Origin: Coptis chinensis
Lineage: Eukaryota > Streptophyta > Magnoliopsida > Ranunculales > Ranunculaceae
Length of the DNA: 64,000 bases
Direction of reading: 5' to 3'
Assembly (NCBI GenBank): GCA_015680905.1
Contig: CM027377.1
Span: 10,936,501 to 11,000,500, forward strand
Part shown: positions 1-11,495 of the stretch, piece by piece
Layout of the letters: every line of letters starts with the position of its first letter
Numbering within the stretch: position 1 is the first letter of the stretch
Made by a program: the position numbers and the translations under genes
The notes under the pieces: model-generated
Told to the model about the DNA's origin: nothing
Seen by the model: only the letters and a program-made list of their open reading frames with translations
Database searches by the model: none

Positions 1-1568
1 ATTACAAAAGAAATGGGTTAACGAAATGCCGAGAGAATCGAAAAAAACAATGCATAAGATCTTGGTGCTTTTCGGCTTGAACCAACCATAGGTAACATGT
101 CTTATAATACGTGAAAGTGGTGGATTAAAAATCTTTGAACCAACATTCCTCTTGTAGTAAAATAGAGGACATGCACCCACATTGCTCTTTCATTATATGC
201 CCGTTTCCGGTGTTTATGCTTTTTTTTGCCCTTCTTAGCATTTTTGTGTTATGTGAATGCTCTAGAGTACTTGCCGAATACTCATAAGAACCCACCCAGG
301 TTCTACATTCACGTAGGTGGATATCCATCAAGTGTACATAGCAGATACACTATCTCATAAAAATAATGGACTATGGATTCCATTAAGAGTAAAATAACTC
401 ATCCTTTTCTCATTGCTATTCAAGTTATACAAAGTATACAATAATGCTATCTAGTCATAGGGTGGGGCGCCTCAAAGAAAGACAATAGCATACCAGAGCG
501 CGAGGGTGACTTGTTTTTCCCTTTGAACCTACTTCATGGGATCTCCAATCACATAGGTGGGGTTCCGTCGGTGTCTCCCTCTATCTAAGGCAAAAGTCCC
601 ATCCCCGACGACGATAACCACTTGCCTCCAAAGAAGTGGTGCGGTTAGACATGTGGCCAAACTAAGTCCAACCTAACATAATCTCTAGCGCTTTGATTAA
701 GTTATATCTCAACTTACATGTATTCTTTTCCCATCGCATAAGTTAACATGTCTTAGCTATTGCAATGAGACGGTTCTGCAAAGCATATACACATCGAGGT
801 CAGGTTTTAGAGCCAATGGGAAGATTTGCCAAGAGGTTGCTAACCCACTCAAGATCATCACATGCCTTTTCTAAGGCGATTAGCTGGATGATATCCAAGA
901 CACTCAATTTCCACCAAAGGTAAACACATAAACATTATTTGATCCAAATATTACCCTTCTAACAATGATGGAAATCTACTAAATATCGATCCATAATCAA
1001 TGGCTCAGCTTATAAGTTTGGATAATCCGACAATATACATCAAAGTTCCTTATAAGGACACAATGGGTTATCACCGAGATGCCATTAATTAATGTAGTAA
1101 TGTCATGTCTCACATACATTATCCATCAAGTACAATTGGCTACCAATGATATTGACTTATTTAGTATGAGAAAACACAATGAGATTATTTTTCATAAGAT
1201 GGATATTTGCCACAAAAGGTGTTAACACATGCTTACTATCATAATATCCATACTTTTCAATGAAAAATATTTCTACTAAGTGCTATAACAATATAATGAG
1301 ACCAACATGAGTTTTAATTCCTATATTCACCAGTCATTCAATTCTGTAGTGCCCGAAATTCCCCTATACCATCCGGCGGCCCGGTTTAAGGTACGGCTGT
1401 GGCAACCATATTCAAACGTCAACATCTTGACAACCAATATAAGCGATTCTGAGAAATGAGTTTAACAACATAATAAACTATCATTTTCAATGACGATTTA
1501 TGATGTGTTTTCAAATAGAATTTCTCCGTCTCATACACATTCTCAATGCTAGCACTCATGATATTAAA

Positions 1569-1784
1569 TCATCTAAACAAAGAGAGATTAACACATATGT
1601 CTTGCTTTGCTCTAAAGAAAGTACACATTTTTTTATCAACAACGGTGCTTTGACATCCATATGACACTAATATGTTGTTGAATTGCTCATGCCATTTATA
1701 GGCTTGAATCAACTCATACAAAGATTTAACTAAATCAGATATACCTTCACCATCACCCGGTACTACTTGGTATTGTAGTTCCAA
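1569..1784 (-). pseudogene. copia reverse transcriptase fragment
   Basis: A 71-codon stretch reads like the middle of a Ty1/copia reverse transcriptase. It contains DLVKSLYELIQA followed by WHEQFNNILVS, which corresponds to the family pattern LVKSLYGLKQAPxxWHExF. The catalytic YVDD motif is not inside this piece. The Gly of the usual SLYGL motif is Glu here, and the proline and neighbouring residues after QA are altered. No longer frame surrounds it, so this is a relic rather than a working enzyme. Confidence 0.7.
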
Positions 1785-2822
1785 GACAACTACTCGATTA
1801 GAGTCTTTAGAATTCGTAAAGAAATTCTAGTTATATGAGCAAGGTTTCAAAATAGTATAAATCTTGTCTCCTCGATTGAAACCCCTTGGCTATTATTATT
1901 AGCATTGTATTTTGCAATACAACTATCACGTTTTAGTTTTCTTTTGAAGATCCAATTCAACCTATAGATCCCCCAATAAATCAAGAGTCCGGTTTAGAGG
2001 AGTTGTATCCTTCAAAAAAGACACTTCTCATGTATGCACAACTTCCTTATAGGTTAATGAATCTTCCTCAAGAAACATATAAACATCATCACCGTGAATG
2101 GTGGAAATACTCATTGATAGTCTTCCAAATTTCTTGTCATAATGGGATTATCTTATGCAGTTCATTATGAACATTCAACCACTCTATGCCAATTTCTCGA
2201 AAGCACAACCTCAAATAAAATTAGCATATAAGACATTCAATAATAGTGTGGTATCTACAAAATTGTTATCACTCATGACAACCGAAAACAAACATCACTA
2301 TTATGAGTTTCACCAATGAATATCTACTAGATAATTCTAGGTCTCAAAAAGACTTCTTTTAGATTCATTCATAATAGCCTTGGCAAGACACCCCCACATT
2401 TTGAAGCATTTTGGATGGGCCCAAGACCTTTCCATACTTTATAGTTCAAATGTCTTTCCAATTATCTTGTGAGATGAACTATGGTAAAAACAAGATGTTA
2501 TGCGTATGGGTCACCACCCCCACAGGTTCAATAGTTACTCAACCTAATCAAACTTACATGCAAAACACATTATACCGCTACAAACACTAAAAGAAACAAC
2601 AACAATAAAATGCACTCTTATGACAAGAATGTATTTTTACTCAAGTCTATGATTACGATCATATAAACATAGTCATATTATGTTCATGTTATCTATATGA
2701 AAGGAAATCTACAAAAGATTCTAATGAATCTTAAAGAATAGAAGAATCAGATGAAAAGGGTTTTACCCGAGATAATATCATTATCATCATTCTTTTCATC
2801 ATTCAACATTCCAACTATCATA

Positions 2823-3010
2823 GGGAGACAATCCACGCACTTGTACATCACCTTAGCTATTTATTCATAGTCATAGGAGGATAATGCCTAATAAGACAAT
2901 CCACAAGCGTTACATCTCTTTGTCTAAAATAGTCACTGGAGGATATTGTCTAAGAAGACAATCCATAACCTTACATCTCCTTGACTAAATTAGGTTTAGG
3001 AGGATATGAT
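2823..3010. repeat. Diverged tandem repeat, about 63-75 bp period
   Basis: Three diverged copies of a unit containing GACAATCCA, then a TTACATCTC-like tract, then GGAGGATA follow each other. They sit inside the decayed copia element. No coding sense was recognised in them. Confidence 0.5.
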
Positions 3011-4439
3011 TGTTTCCCATATTGTTTCCTCTCGTAGACAACGATACTCATTACTTAATAATATATGACATGGTTAAACTTCATGTCAATGTTAAATAAT
3101 GCATTCATGCCAAACATGGTAAATATCATATCATAGGTTCGGGAAAAGTAAACTTTAAAGCTGTACCCCTCACAACAAAAGTATAATATTTAAAATTAAA
3201 TCTAGCCAAAAATATGCAAAACAACCGAGGACTTCACCTCCTCTTTTTACATGAGAGCTCAAGCAAGATAGGATACCCTATTAACAAGACCTCCAGACTA
3301 CCACAACATCTAATGGCTCAACCCATTAATGTCTTCAACTAGAAAATTTTTACCAATAAACTATTATCAAGTTTAAATTAAATCCATCCACGATGATTAA
3401 TATCCAAAACTAGCATGCTACACAACTTTAACATATGCTTTATATTGGATATATGCTACAAGTTACTTCATCTAACATGTATTTTCACAATGATACAATT
3501 ATACCCATCATCTAACAACACGCTCAAATTTATCGTTTTACATTATAATTACTATCTAAGATTTGAGAGTGGTTGATATTAACTATCTTAAGGTCACTCT
3601 TAGACCATCTACATACATCTACATATGTACAAAGAAAATAATATCAAACTACTTCTAGTCAAACCAATTAATATCTTAGTGATAAACACGATAATTTGTT
3701 GACTAGGTTATTAAAAGAAGTTTAAGCTTAGGGATTTTCCTCCTAAGAAAAGCTAGCATGCAACTCAAGGCAAGAATATCACCATATAATCAAACCAAAA
3801 GAATTGCAATGAGTGAAAGAATACGATACCTAACCGATTGAAAAATCGGATTACCATATTTTCCTCCTTTCTAGAAAAACAGTTCAAAAGAACTGTAATT
3901 CTGAACCAGCTCAGGACGAATTGGGTATCAAGCCTTATACCACTGGAAAGCTCTTTGAATCAGCTATCCAACATAAGAAGCGGATTGCAAAACCGAGCTC
4001 CCGAGTCTGAAAGTTATAGCAGTTTCGTCGTAACGAGTGACGCTATACAATCGAACTTTGACGTTTTTCTTGATAGAAATCTCATATTTGACTCCCACAA
4101 ACGTAGGAGAAAAGTCTACAACCATATAGGGTTTGATAAACCACAAAAAGATCAATAAATATTCAATCTTTAATTGGTTTCCTATCAAAAAAACGAAATT
4201 ATTAGAAAATTTCTAAAGTCATAACCCAATAACACAAACAATAACTCAAAGTAAAAGACTTATCTTTTTTGATTGTCGTGATAAAAGCACTCTCCTTTGT
4301 TCTACTACAAAACTCTTTCCTTAAGATTGATAGAATAGTTGTATGAACACAAAGAACTAAAGTAGAAACGAAGAACGATGCAATAAAGAAACAAGGACAA
4401 AGAATCGGGAATAAACCAAGGGGATTAAGAATCCCCTTA
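3011..4439. other. Non-coding interior of the copia relic
   Basis: AT-rich sequence without a recognisable gene. A plus-strand frame at 3838-4158 is open for about 106 codons but starts on TTG and has no family motif. The segment around 3890-4060 has the look of LTR-retrotransposon untranslated leader, which fits a position just inside the LTR of a minus-strand element. Confidence 0.4.
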
Positions 4440-4870
4440 GGAAAGATTTCGCCCGCTTCCAATGGTGCGGTTGCAATTGGGCGTCTTCCTCACAGATTCA
4501 ATGGTTAACCCATCGACTTTGCACTTGTTTAGAGCGGCAATGATAATATAACTCTCTCTGCTGGCCGACAAAAGAAGAGAAGAAAAAAGAACTTTTGAGT
4601 TTCGGAACGATCAAGTCTATTTTCTCTATGGACTCATCCTATTTATAGAGGTTAGGAGAAAGGGAGACCAACTCCTAATAGAACACCTAAACTTGCTTTT
4701 CGAAAAAGGCAAAACAAGTTTAGGCTATTGGTCAAAACCACTACCCACAACAAGAAGCCCAAGCCCAGGATGTGGTGGATAACCAATAATGGGACTATCT
4801 ATGTGGAGAGAACACATATGGTTCATCTCCTCCACTTTGCACACACTCACAAGTATTTCGAAATACACTT
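4440..4870 (-). repeat. Probable 5' LTR of the copia relic, with TATA box
   Basis: On the minus strand a TATA box (CTATAAATAGG, plus coordinates 4639-4651) is followed by a U-rich leader, as in the U3/R part of a plant copia LTR. Upstream of it an imperfect palindrome of AAACTTG and CAAGTTT lies at 4688-4723. The right limit is set only by where UGT homology starts, near 4879. The left limit, and therefore the primer-binding site, could not be fixed. Confidence 0.45.
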
Positions 4871-4878
4871 AGAGATTC

Positions 4879-5117
4879 CAACAATTCTCAATAAAAGCTA
4901 CATTGTTGATATTTGGAAAATTGGTATGGGTTTGAACAAAGATGAAAATGGGCTTATCACAAAAGAAGATATCAAAACCAAATTGCTTGGACTGCTTGGA
5001 AATGAGGAAATTAAGGAAAGGGCAGTAAATTTGAAACAGATAGCCGTGAAGAATATTAGAAATGGAGGAGCATCTTTCAAGAATTTTGAAGATTTTGTTC
5101 AGGTGATAAGGTCGTGA
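4879..5117 (+). pseudogene. 3' fragment of a UGT83A-type glycosyltransferase gene
   Basis: About 78 codons match the C-terminal end of the intact UGT at 6211-7776. Both share NK(S/A)Y, W-K-I-G, (L/F)N-(K/Q)-DE, KEIA/KQIA-(V/M)KN and the ending FxxFVQ. Everything upstream, including the catalytic His, catalytic Asp and PSPG box, is missing and replaced by LTR-like sequence. The piece lies about 1.1 kb upstream of the intact gene in the same orientation, so it is probably the remnant of a tandem UGT duplicate broken by retrotransposon insertion. No frameshift is seen within the remaining stretch. It cannot encode an active enzyme. Confidence 0.85.
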
Positions 5118-6210
5118 CTACTTATCATCTTTTTCATCTGTAGAACTGGACAAGTTCAAACAATCAGTGGACGGTTGGCTCCCAGCCGAAGCATTATATC
5201 ATGTGCTGTATCTTCAATCAAGAATGTATTTGCATATGAAGATATGTGTCTCCTCTTTCCGCATATATTTGAAAAAACAATCTAATTCATCTTGGGAGAA
5301 TCCAATTTAAAGCATGAAAAAAATCAATACATCGATCTGAATCAGAGTTTCAGACCCCTAATTAAATCGTAAAGTATTTTTATTAATATTCCTCTTATTT
5401 AAATCAAGATATTATGTCGGCCTTGGAATGCAAAGCAATTTGCAATGCATTTCGCACCAGTACAATTACATACCCTTGTTCGAGCGTTGTAAGTGTCATA
5501 CCACCCGCAAGCTCAAAAGAAACTACGCTCACAATGGTAGTCTTAGTTACACCTCAGCCGATCTACCAGATGGTCCTACCACCTGCTAAATGATATGATT
5601 GAAGCAGGCTTGCAAGTGGTCTTGATTAAATTATTTATTTGTCTTGAGCGTGCATCCTTTGTTGACTTCTGTTTTAAAGGTGCGGAAGTAGCAGTGAATA
5701 TGGAAACAAAAGACAAATCACTGAACAGTTGAATTGAACTAAACAACAAATAAATAAAGAGCACTTTTTCAGTGGCCCAGATTTGACAGCACACCATGCG
5801 CACCATAAATTTTCCACACCACTTAATATCGAAATATGTTTGTGGATAAGCAACTATTTGCTGTCCACAAAACACTAGCATGGAAAATTGGGTAATCCCT
5901 AAATGAATTATCTGTTTTCGCAGTTTACAAATTCGATACTCTACAAAAGCAAATCGCTGATATGACGAGTCTTTGGCATTGGATGTTCAGCCAAGCTATT
6001 GATACTCTACAAAAGGTTCCCATTATCCAGGAACTTCTGAAGTTAATGATAAAGCGTAGGTCAATGTGAGCGTAATCTCTCACTAGGGAACAACCGCTGC
6101 ACGAAAATTTTGTCTTGTTCGACGTCCTTCTTTGATTCTGTTGTTGTGCGCTATTGCACATATCATATCCTACTAAAAGCAGCTTTCGATTGAAGGATAT
6201 ATCAGCACTC
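5118..6210 (+). promoter_or_regulatory. Upstream region of the UGT83A-like gene
   Basis: About 1.1 kb between the UGT stub and the intact UGT, with no gene recognised on either strand. A 15-base motif, GATACTCTACAAAAG, occurs twice, near 5935 and 6000. No convincing TATA box is seen close to the start codon, so the transcription start is not assigned. Confidence 0.4.
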
Positions 6211-7776
6211 ATGGGTAGGCCGCATTTGCTCTTTGTACCGTACCCAGCACAAGGTCATGTCATGCCAATCATGGAGCTCGCCCACAACTTGGTCGATCTC
6301 GGTTTCAAGATAACAGTTGCTAATCCTGAATCTACTCACAATCGTTTGGTGGCTTCAACGTCAAACAATGTTGACGAAGAGGATCATATTCATATGGTTG
6401 CGATTCCTGATGGAATAGAAACTGGGAAAGACATACACGAAGATGTAGAGAAGCTTTACGATGCAATGGAAATTTTGATGCCCAGACATTTGGAGGACCA
6501 AATTAGGAAGATAAATGAATCAAACAATAGTGACGATAGGATCACATGTATTATTACTGATGAACACATGGGCTGGGTCTTCGTGGTTGCTAAGAAGATG
6601 TCGATTCGAGGAGTTGCCTTCTGGCCAGCATCTGCGGTTCAATTGGCCTTAAAACTTCGTATTCCCAAGTTGATTGAAGATGGAATAATTACTAGTGAAG
6701 ATGGTTAGTTTGTTAATTGAATGACTACTTTGAGCTCTTGCGTCTTGCTTCTTTAATTTACCGTAGTTAATTAATCATATTTCAGTTAGTTGACAAAATG
6801 CACAGCCACCATGACAACTTCTATTTTGATAATCAGATTTTTTTTATTTTCGATAAAGTATTCTGATAATCGGATGTGACTAACTCCAACTTATTTTTCA
6901 GGAACTGTTACCAAACACCAATTGATCCATCTGTCTCCAACGGTGCCTGCCATGAGCACGGCCCACTTTATGTGGCAATGCATGGCCACCTCGGCCTTCC
7001 AGCAGAAAACCATCTTCGAATTGTTGGTCCGTAACAATCGTCGTATAAACCTTGCTGACTATCTCATTTGCAACTCATTTTACGAGCTTGAACCTACAAC
7101 TTTCTCTCTAGTTCCAAACATGAAGCCTCTTGGCCCATTTTTTGGGAGCGGACGGCTCGCTCAGTTTTGGCCAGAGGACTTGACTTGCCTAAGCTGGCTC
7201 GATCAGCAACCACCCCGCTCAGTCATCTATGTGGCCTTTGGTAGCTTAACAGTGTTCGACAAACGGCAAATCGAAGAATTAGCACTTGGGCTTGAACTTT
7301 CCGGCCAACCTTTTCTATGGGTCGTGCGACCGGACCTCATTGATGGGGGTACTGATGTGTTCCCTGATGGGTTTGAAGCAAGAGTGGCCTCTCGCGGAAG
7401 GATGATTTGTTGGGCTCCACAAAGGGAGGTGTTGGTACACCCTTCTATTGCTTGTTTCCTGTCACATTGTGGCTGGAACTCAATTATGGAGGGACTTAGT
7501 GTTGGAGTTCCTTTTCTTTGTTGGCCATTTTTTTACGATCAGCCCCTAAATAAAGCATACATTTGTGATGTTTGGAAAATTGGTATCGGTTTCAACCAAG
7601 ATGAAAGTGGGATCATCTCAAGAGAAGAAATCCAAACAAAGATTGTTGCATTGCTGGCAAACGCAGAGATTAAAGGAAATGCACTGAAGTTGAAAGAGAT
7701 AGCCATGAAAAATGTTAGTCGTGAAGGGGCGTCTTCAAAGAATTTCGAAGAGTTTGTTCAATGGCTGAAAATATGA
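6211..7776 (+). CDS. UDP-glycosyltransferase, UGT83A1-like (two exons)
   Basis: Family 1 plant glycosyltransferase that moves a sugar from a UDP-sugar to a small-molecule acceptor, normally in the cytosol. Exon 1 is 6211-6703 and exon 2 is 6902-7776, giving 455 residues, a normal length. The 198-bp intron is phase 1, with GT at 6704 and AG at 6900-6901. It restores Gly165 and reads into LSPTVPAM. The start at 6211 was chosen because MGRPHLLFVPYPAQGH is the usual UGT N-terminus; a frame opens 19 codons earlier but has no homology. Expected catalytic His16 (in AQGHVMP) and Asp117 (in IITDEHMGW) are present. The 44-residue PSPG box spans about 335-378 (WAPQREVL, HCGWNS, ending DQ); the final Gln usually goes with UDP-glucose. 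Family-level assignment is good; the acceptor cannot be told. An LTR element sits 81 bp after the stop, inside the probable 3' UTR. Confidence 0.93.
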
Positions 7777-7862
7777 AATGAAATGGGCTTGCTCAATGTA
7801 AATGGACTGGCACACCGTTCTTTCTTGTAGCACATCCTTACTACTTGTATTATATATGTTAC

Positions 7863-8451
7863 TATAAATGTCTAAATTTACACCAAAGATTAAGATTTGA
7901 TTCTTAGCTCTTAAGTTAGGATAATAAGGAGGGGATGGTTTTGTTAGATGTTAATGGTTGTTCTTCATGAGTATGAAGATGCCTATGTATCAAGTACTGT
8001 GTTAGTGAGACTGGAAATCAAGCCACACGTAGCTCTGAAGAGTGTCTTTTATAGTCATTGAGAGTGAGCATCGGGTGCGACACGTGTATTGATAAGTACA
8101 AATGTGCTGTCAAAATGGATTGACATGTGCTTGTGGGAGGCACATGTATTAGCAGTTGTAGGTCTATCTGAGTTGGCAAGAGTGCAATGATATTGTTCTC
8201 CATAATGATGGTGTATGACTATAATGGTGCATGTATTACAACGGGAAAGGGGTTTAATGATAAGTTGATAATGATGATAGTAGTAGGTGATGATGTCACG
8301 AGATGAAGTCGAGTGATGAGTCATTGATATGTTGAGTAAGCGAGTGCTCCAATATAGTGAGTGCAATGGGTGTTCATATGCCTGGGGGTCGCGTTATGTT
8401 GAGTGAGTTGTTGTGCGTGTACATCACGTGACTGATGGGATGTCCCTTACA
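7863..8451 (-). repeat. Left (3') LTR of the LARD-type element
   Basis: 589 bp, matching the right LTR at 22077-23353 along its whole length. On the minus strand it begins TGTAAGGGACATCC. At the other end it reads TTATA instead of TTACA, one transition away from the canonical CA end. The strand-transfer purine tract expected next to it (plus coordinates just after 8451) is weak. Confidence 0.85.
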
Positions 8452-8973
8452 GAGCCATCTCTCGTTAACACGTCATTGAAAATGGCGTGTTGATGAGAAA
8501 AAAGAAAGAAAATAGATAATTGATGTCACGTGATGTGATGGTTACAAAAGTGAAGTGGGCTGGCTGAAGTAATAACTACTATGGTTATGATTGTTTTACG
8601 TATGAAGAGACGGTTGGGGAACTCAAAATGGGTACGTGGAAGACGAAGCGTGGGATAGGTGTTGTATCTGTAGTAATGATGGGAGGTCGTTGGATGAAAA
8701 ATGTGTGGACCGTTGATTGGGATGATGGTATGAAAAAATTGGCGCCCAAAAAAGGGTAAGCGAAAAGTTGCATTTTGTGGAGCGTTGATAAGGTTATAAC
8801 GGTTTTGGGGATTGGACGGTTGAGGAGTAACTGGGTGTGGTATATAAGTGGAAAAAGTTGGTGGAAAAAAGGCTTAGTTGCTATCTTGTGTAAAGTTGAA
8901 GAAAATTTTTTGGAATACCAAATGAGAGGATTGTACTGAAGGTTGTCAGGAGCGGATTTGTGAGCATTGTGAT
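8452..8973 (+). promoter_or_regulatory. Probable promoter and 5' UTR of the antisense gene, TATA at 8841
   Basis: Between the left LTR and the nested gypsy insertion lies a plus-strand TATA box (TATATAAG, 8841-8848). It is followed by a purine- and T-rich leader that resumes after the gypsy element at 15217. A consensus-like splice donor (CAAG followed by GTACGT, exon end 15230) lies in that resumed leader. This fits a separate plus-strand promoter driving the gene at 15380-18961 against the direction of the element's own genomic transcript. It is inference from position and motifs. Confidence 0.55.
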
Positions 8974-10400
8974 TGATAAGAGCTCAACACTGTAGTTTTA
9001 ACCCCTTAATAATATTACATTTAGACCAATTATGTGTATAATAAATAAGAGTTAATATTGTTTACGTGCTTTTGTGTATTTCAGGTCTTGGAGTTAAATA
9101 TGTGAAGAAATATGTCATTTTTGCAAAGAGAAAGCGAAAGGTTGGTTCTTAAGAAGTTCATGATGAAGCCCAAGTTTCAAGGAGAAAAAGCATTTTAAAA
9201 GCCTAATCAAAGCTGAAAAGTCAAAGTCAACGCGGGTAGAAAAAGAGCATAAAAGTTAAGAACTTCTGCAGATCGTATCTTTGGACTCAGATCTCGTAGT
9301 TGGGCCTATTATATGTCAAAACGACCGGATTGGAAAGAGCTTTGTAATGATCCAAGCCTTAACCCAATAAGAGTAGTAAAAATGGATGAAAAGGGTGTTG
9401 AAGTGATTTCGCATAGAGAAACCCTTTTTGGACATATGTAATTAGGTTTTGGGCTTGATTTCATGGCCCAAAACATAGCTCCAAAGCCCATGCACGAAAT
9501 TGTAAACCTAACTCTCTCCTATATAAAAAGGTTTAAGGCTAAACAAAATTTGACTACTCCCCTATTTAGTTTAGTTTTAAAATTAGGATTATTTTTTTTT
9601 TTTTTTTATTTATTTATTTATTTTTTTAGTTTGAGTTTATGAGTTTAGTTTGTAGCTTCCATTGGAACCTATTAATAAAAGCTTTAGTTTATTCAATTCA
9701 ATTACTTGTTATTTACATTATGTATTCCTTTCATTATTTTGTTCATGATAATCCCATGAATCAAAGCTAATATTCCATTAGAGGGAGTTTGAATGTAGCT
9801 TTGAGAGGACTTGATTTGTTAGTATAGATTTGTTGTTAGGGTTTTAAGTTTAGGTTTTTCTTAACTTAGAGATAAGAAGAGTTTAACCTAAACTAGAGAA
9901 TAGTGAGTTTGCCATGAGAATGGAAACAAGCTTTCTCTCATGCTAATTAGTTTATGACTAGAGATAATATAAAGTAATTAGGAATCATTAAATGTCTAGT
10001 CTTTATATTTTAACCTTGTGTGAGAATATCTAGACTAGGGTTTTCTATACAAATCTATGCTAGCATGTTAAGAAATTAAAAGTGGATTTCAATCTCTCTC
10101 TAGTTTTCTACATATTTGATTTGCCTATAAATAATTACTTTAGTTAATATTAGTATAAGATCAATTGATAGTATTATCTCGTAGTATAAATTCTCAACAT
10201 AATATTACTCTCACCATTGTTTCTTTGTGTTTGATTAATTGGATTCTATTTAGTCTTGGTAGTTTAGGAGTGGAACGAATCCTGACTCTTTATATTACTT
10301 CATTATTTGAGAGTAGGAATATTGATCTAAGTACTTGTTTAGTTGATTGATTATTTGTGTTTACGCATAGATAGTTAGTTTACATAAATTTGTGAATACA
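8974..10400 (+). repeat. 5' LTR of the gypsy element
   Basis: 1,427 bp, starting TGATAAGAG and ending AATACA. A TATA box (TATATAAAAAG, 9520-9530) marks the likely U3/R junction. A T-rich tract lies at 9591-9626. Its last ~290 bp, from about 10108, recur almost unchanged at 14917-15211. Confidence 0.85.
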
Positions 10401-10402
10401 AA

Positions 10403-10415
10403 TGGCGCCGCTGCC
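10403..10415 (+). other. Primer-binding site (tRNA-Asp type) of the gypsy element
   Basis: TGGCGCCGCTGCC lies two bases after the LTR end. It differs at one base from TGGCGCCGTTGCC, the site complementary to the tRNA-Asp 3' end used by Athila/Tat-type elements. Confidence 0.8.
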
Positions 10416-11495
10416 ATCTTAAACTCTTTCAAGACAAGAATTCAATTGCTTGAATCCAAGGGGCAATCCCCCATTCTCAACCCACCCACCCTTTTAATTT
10501 TTCATTCCTAATTCTTGCATTTTTGTTACTGTTCACTGTTTTAGGCACAGGAGGGAACGCCCTCCATTTTGCCTTGTTTCAGAGCGCGCCCTCCCTCCCT
10601 TGTGTCTGCGGATTCACAATGAAAAACACTGCAGCAAAGGTATTTGTAAATTTCAAATAATTCTTAAAATTTATAGGTATAATCCTTAAGGTGATATTGA
10701 TTTACTGAAATATTTTCAGATTTTTCCAAGTTATTTTACCTAGTGAACTAATACCATCTTTACAGTGCTTTCAAATGGTAATTTTCAAGAAAAACTGACG
10801 AGTAAGGTTACTTAGTTAGGTCCAAAAATTCTAAGATTTTTACAAAAGTATCTATCATAAGTCAGGAGTTTGCAGTAAAAATTTGAAGTGTTTTTAATTT
10901 GTTTTGACCATCTAATTTTTGGACTATTTCCAGTGTGTTTCTGCAGTTTTGCAACACTTAATTTCTGGAACAACAACCGATAAGGGGGTTTGTAGAACTC
11001 TAATTGCTCTAAATATTTTACAGGAATACAGATGATTTGTCAGTATTCTCTAATAAAAGTTTGGCTATTTTTGGCTCTATTTTGATTGATTAACCATTTG
11101 GTTGTTTGTATTGTATCCGAAAACTGTCTCACAAACTTTTCAGGGAAGTAGAAGGACTTTTATAACTCCGATTGTTCTGAAATTTTACTAGTTACTTACT
11201 GGACTTCTTAGTGAACTACAGTAAAAATTTCAAATTTTTTGGAGCTCGTACACGCTCTAAGTAGCCTATTTCTAAAGTGTGCCCGCGCTCTAAGTACTAG
11301 AGGTCGTGTCAAGCAAGAGTGCGCACGCGCCCTTATTAGCCTGATTCCAAGCGTAGCCGCCCATCTGAAGCAAAGCCTGATTTTCACAGGTTAGTCACCG
11401 GCTCTCGTTTTGTTCAAATTATTTTATATTAAGTGTTTCCAACTTTTTAAATACACTGAGATTGCGTATACAAGACACTATTCATACGCGTAACA
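10416..11495 (+). other. Untranslated leader of the gypsy element
   Basis: About 1.1 kb between primer site and gag with no gene recognised. It contains repeated phrases about 100 bp apart resembling each other (for example around 10790, 10980 and 11150), typical of long gypsy leaders. Confidence 0.5.

Larger units (their letters stand above)
1..4870 (-). mobile_element. Decayed Ty1/copia retrotransposon, left end outside window
   Basis: A minus-strand copia-type element is inferred from three observations. A reverse-transcriptase fragment lies at 1569-1784. An LTR-like stretch with a minus-strand TATA box lies at about 4440-4870. The AT-rich sequence between them has no other plausible gene. 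No gag, integrase or RNase H could be read with confidence, so the body is heavily mutated. The left LTR, if present, lies outside the window, so no target-site duplication can be checked. The right edge abuts a truncated UGT gene, which suggests the insertion (with a deletion) destroyed that gene. The exact boundary is uncertain by some tens of bases. Confidence 0.5.

Noticed and set aside
3838-4158. 106-codon plus-strand frame as a gene
   Set aside because: Begins on TTG, has no domain, and lies in retrotransposon leader-like DNA.
4202-4462. Hydrophobic minus-strand frame of 86 codons
   Set aside because: Hydrophobicity follows from T-rich sequence next to an LTR; no family match or gene context.
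6154-6210. Upstream in-frame start for the UGT83A-like gene (19 extra codons)
   Set aside because: The extra residues match nothing, while MGRPHLLFVPYPAQGH from 6211 is the normal start of the family.
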